Assembly: GCA_019594305.1 (NCBI GenBank)
Contig: JAFDTZ010000012.1
Location: forward strand, 1 to 23,818
Source of the DNA: Thermoplasmata archaeon
GTDB lineage: Archaea; Thermoplasmatota; Thermoplasmata; Halarchaeoplasmatales; Halarchaeoplasmataceae
Reading direction: 5' to 3'
Length of the DNA: 23,818 nt
Shown here: positions 23,401-23,818 of the stretch, piece after piece
How positions within the stretch are numbered: position 1 is the first letter of the stretch
Layout of the letters: every line of letters begins with the position of its first letter
Notes under the pieces: generated by a model
Told to the model about the DNA's origin: nothing
The model's input: only the letters and a program-made list of their open reading frames with translations
Database searches by the model: none
Translations under genes and position numbers: made by a program

Positions 23401-23818
23401 AACGGTAAGAGTTGCAGTGTCGTTCATATCATCGTAGTCTCCGGTCACTGTCCACGTACCGGCGACTTCAGAATAATAAACGTTATTTTGCCAACTACCA
23501 CCGGCACCGGCTTCGATGGACCAATTCGTATCATCGGTTACATCACCGATCTCATTACCAAATTCGTCGTACACGATGGAAGTGTAAGTTTCCGTACCAC
23601 CGACAACGATGGTGGAATCAGGGGGTGATATCACGATATAGTGTGCAGAAGCGTGTATGACTGTCAAAGTAGCAGTATCTATCATTCCGTCATTATCTCC
23701 AGTCACCGTCCACGTACCTGCAACCTCTGATGTGTATACGTTATCCACCCAGCTACCGCCTGCATCTGCATCGATGCTCCATACGGTTGTAGCAGTAACA
23801 TCGCCGATCTCATTACCG
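17413..23818 (-). CDS. Giant surface protein with tandem Big-type Ig-like repeats and SHOCT-like tail, 5'-truncated
   Basis: At least 2134 residues; the frame is open to the right edge and begins inside a repeat, so signal peptide and further repeats are outside. The visible part has one partial and 21 complete Ig-like repeats of 85-87 residues (consensus YIVISPxExTITAG...YTAIAYDEFGNEIGDVTxxTxWSI...AGGSWVDNVYTSEFAGTWTVTGDYxGxxDTATLTV), then an InlB-type domain (GWVFSHWTGD), an FN3/Ig-like domain (TIRITSPEDGEVF... to NFTID), one membrane helix (LPLIIIVIIALLLVLFFM) with KKK, and an acidic cytoplasmic tail. The tail ends in LLERLDELKQMKEEGTISEKEYNEEE, which matches the SHOCT short C-terminal motif. 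It is probably a filamentous adhesin or S-layer-associated stalk. Downstream on the same strand is the adhesin gene, separated by 540 nt. The Val/GTG at 23748 is not a start. Confidence 0.88.
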   Translation of the reverse strand, partial: GNEIGDVTATTVWSIDADAGGSWVDNVYTSEVAGTWTVTGDNDGMIDTATLTVIHASAHYIVISPPDSTIVVGGTETYTSIVYDEFGNEIGDVTDDTNWSIEAGAGGSWQNNVYYSEVAGTWTVTGDYDDMNDTATLTVQSGDEDYILISPSNSTVTAGESQVYTAIVYDEFGNEIGDVTADTEWSIQAGAGGSWLDNVYTSEFVGTWTVTGTYLGLSDHANLTVETGPEEYILISPEESIITAGQSQAYTATAYDQFGNQIGDVTATTSWSIDPGAGGSWEDNVYTSQFAGTWTVTGEYEGLQDTATLTVDPGDEYSIIISPSTSTITAGQTEAYSATAYDQFGNEIGDVTATTSWSIDIDAGGSWTDNVYTSEVAGTWTVTGDYGGFTDTATLTVHPGDAYHIEISPADATITAGETQTYTAVAYDEFDNEIGDVTVTTEWSIDTDAGGSWEDNVYASEFAGTWTVSGNYSGLTDTATLIVEPGPTSYIEISPVESTITAGESQTYYATAFDEFDNEIGDVTGETAWAIQGGAGGTWIDNVYTSQFTGTWTVIGDHEGFTDTATLIVEPGREYYIEISPPDSTITAGETQAYTATSYDEFGNEIEDVTADTVWYIEVGAGGGWIDNVYTSEFAGSWVVTGDYDVFTDTAVLTVQPASADHIVISPEETTITAGESQEYTVIAYDEFDNEIGDVTTYTILSIDEGAGGEWTGNNIYTSEFAGTWTVTGDYGNLTDTATLIVEHAAADHIVISPSDSTITAGETEVYTAIAYDGFGNEIGEVSMDTNWSIETAAGGYWTDNIYTSEFVGVWTVEGEYGGLTDMATLIVEHAAADYIVISPEDSIVPAGETQEYYATAYDEFGNEIGNVTDDTNWSIQAGAGGYWVDNVYNSENAGTWVVTGDHEGIIGTADIMVEPVGVHYIVISPSETTITAGESQEYTAIAYDEYDNMIGDVTDSTSWSIENDAGGIWVDNVYTSEFAGTWIVTGNYGGLDDTATLTVEPGPVDHIQIEPQDEIITAGSSMAYTATTFDGFGNEIGDVTGNTTWSIQAGAGGDWVDNIYTSQYAGTWTVTGDHEGMQDDTTLQVIPADPDYIVISPDEATITAGDTQLYTAIAYDEFGNEIGYVTDDTEWSIDVGAGGSWVDNIYTSQYAGTWTVTGDHVGMQDDATLHVVPTDPDYIVISPDEATIPAGDTQAYTAIAYDEFGNEIGDVTGDTTWSIQAGAGGNWVDNVYHSENAGTWTVNGNYDGLTDTATLMVVSADVHYIVISPKDRTITAGQSQSYTAIGYDQHDNEVGDVTASTSWSITDDAGGSWVNNIYISEFAGTWTVTGNYGGLVDTATLIVNPGPADHIFISPQEATVPADGSQGYTATAYDQYGNEIGDVTGDIDWSIEAGAGGSWVDNVYNPEFVGTWAVIGDYNGMSDAAELEVVPGDADYIFISPHEATVTAGGSQVYTAIAFDRHGNEIGDITAETEWSDDVPDSSWVGNTINPETAGTWTVTGDYNGMLDDAILHVEPSFTDYIIITPEEETITAGQSQEYTAVAYDRFDNEIGYVTHHVDWSIESGAGGEWADNLYTSEYAGEWTVTGDYSGSIDTATLIVEPGIADYIIISPDVETITAGEDQAYTATAYDQFSNLIGYVTEDTAWSDDIPESSWAVSTITPLTAGTWSITGDYNGMADDASLNVVPADADYIVISPDETTITAGENQVFTSTAYDRFENRIGLVSVDTEWSTPAGAGGEWVANLYTSEYAGTWTVTGDYEGMTDTATLIVEPSSAEYIIISPKEATVETGATQAYTAIAYDEFGNEVGDVTANTQWSINTAAGGRWTNNLYTAEFIGTWTITGNYDGLSDDATLTVTGVEDYILYISSEEGGTTDPEPGNHTVAYGESIIVEAIPDDGWVFSHWTGDYPEGMAEENIITIIMDWDKTLIAHFEEEGEIILPTIRITSPEDGEVFNRDSVTVEWQGESGTNPISHFEILLSGGGTWQDMGTLRTYSFENLEDGDYTVRIKVVDMHGNENVTSINFTIDTSEDDSLFGGYLCALPLIIIVIIALLLVLFFMKKKEGVIAAEDEGETEVKPDESEEEDISSEETSSNVLLERLDELKQMKEEGTISEKEYNEEETEILDQLWDEI
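18229..23818 (-). repeat. Tandem 258-bp repeat array (21 full copies and one partial)
   Basis: Codon-level units of 258 bp run continuously, with copies of 255 bp at 18229-18483, 18742-18996 and 19255-19509 and one of 261 bp at 21574-21834. Copies share about half or more of their residues. Some neighbours are far closer at the DNA level, for example 20284-20541 and 20542-20799. Confidence 0.92.

Noticed and set aside
23746..23748. GTG start of the giant protein at 23748
   Set aside because: It lies inside an Ig repeat, and the repeat continues in frame to the window edge.

Overview
The window looks archaeal and most resembles a Thermoplasmata-type euryarchaeote. It carries an archaeal-type ribosomal protein L10e, a fused ADP-forming acyl-CoA synthetase, and TATA boxes placed 25-35 nt upstream of several start codons with little or no leader. 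Genes inside operons instead show GGTGA-type Shine-Dalgarno sequences. This lineage call is inference from gene content, because no rRNA gene is present.

Layout. Positions 1-1245 hold the end of a zinc/manganese ABC importer: an ATPase cut at the left edge and its overlapping permease. A convergent zinc-ribbon protein with two Ig-like folds follows (1252-2103). Next come a membrane-anchored thioredoxin gene broken by a frameshift and an amber codon (2229-2758), ribosomal protein L10e (2846-3349), and on the minus strand a small membrane protein resembling polyprenol kinases (3387-3917). Positions 4024-11566 form a metabolic block. On the minus strand are PaaK-type phenylacetate-CoA ligase, a flavodoxin and an AEC-family transporter. 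Diverging from the transporter is a plus-strand pair, ADP-forming acyl-CoA synthetase and a P-loop/DRTGG protein. A beta-lactamase-fold serine hydrolase converges on that pair. The block fits fermentation of amino acids through acyl-CoA esters with ATP made at the CoA ligase step, but the substrates are not shown by the sequence.

Positions 11634-23818 are a cell-surface region, all on the minus strand: a beta-propeller lipoprotein, a 1380-residue adhesin-like protein (GLUG repeats, NosD-type beta-helix, Ig-like and InlB-type repeats, C-terminal membrane anchor), and a giant protein with at least 21 full tandem Ig-like repeats of about 86 residues, cut by the right edge. Both large proteins are predicted to be outside the cell with a single C-terminal membrane helix and an acidic cytoplasmic tail. 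In the giant protein the tail ends in a SHOCT-like helical motif.

The least explained element is between the two large genes (16974-17137). It is an array of 44-nt perfect direct repeats separated by 16-19-nt palindromic inserts, lying just upstream of the adhesin promoter. The adhesin's last codons also appear frameshifted, with a more natural C-terminus in another frame.
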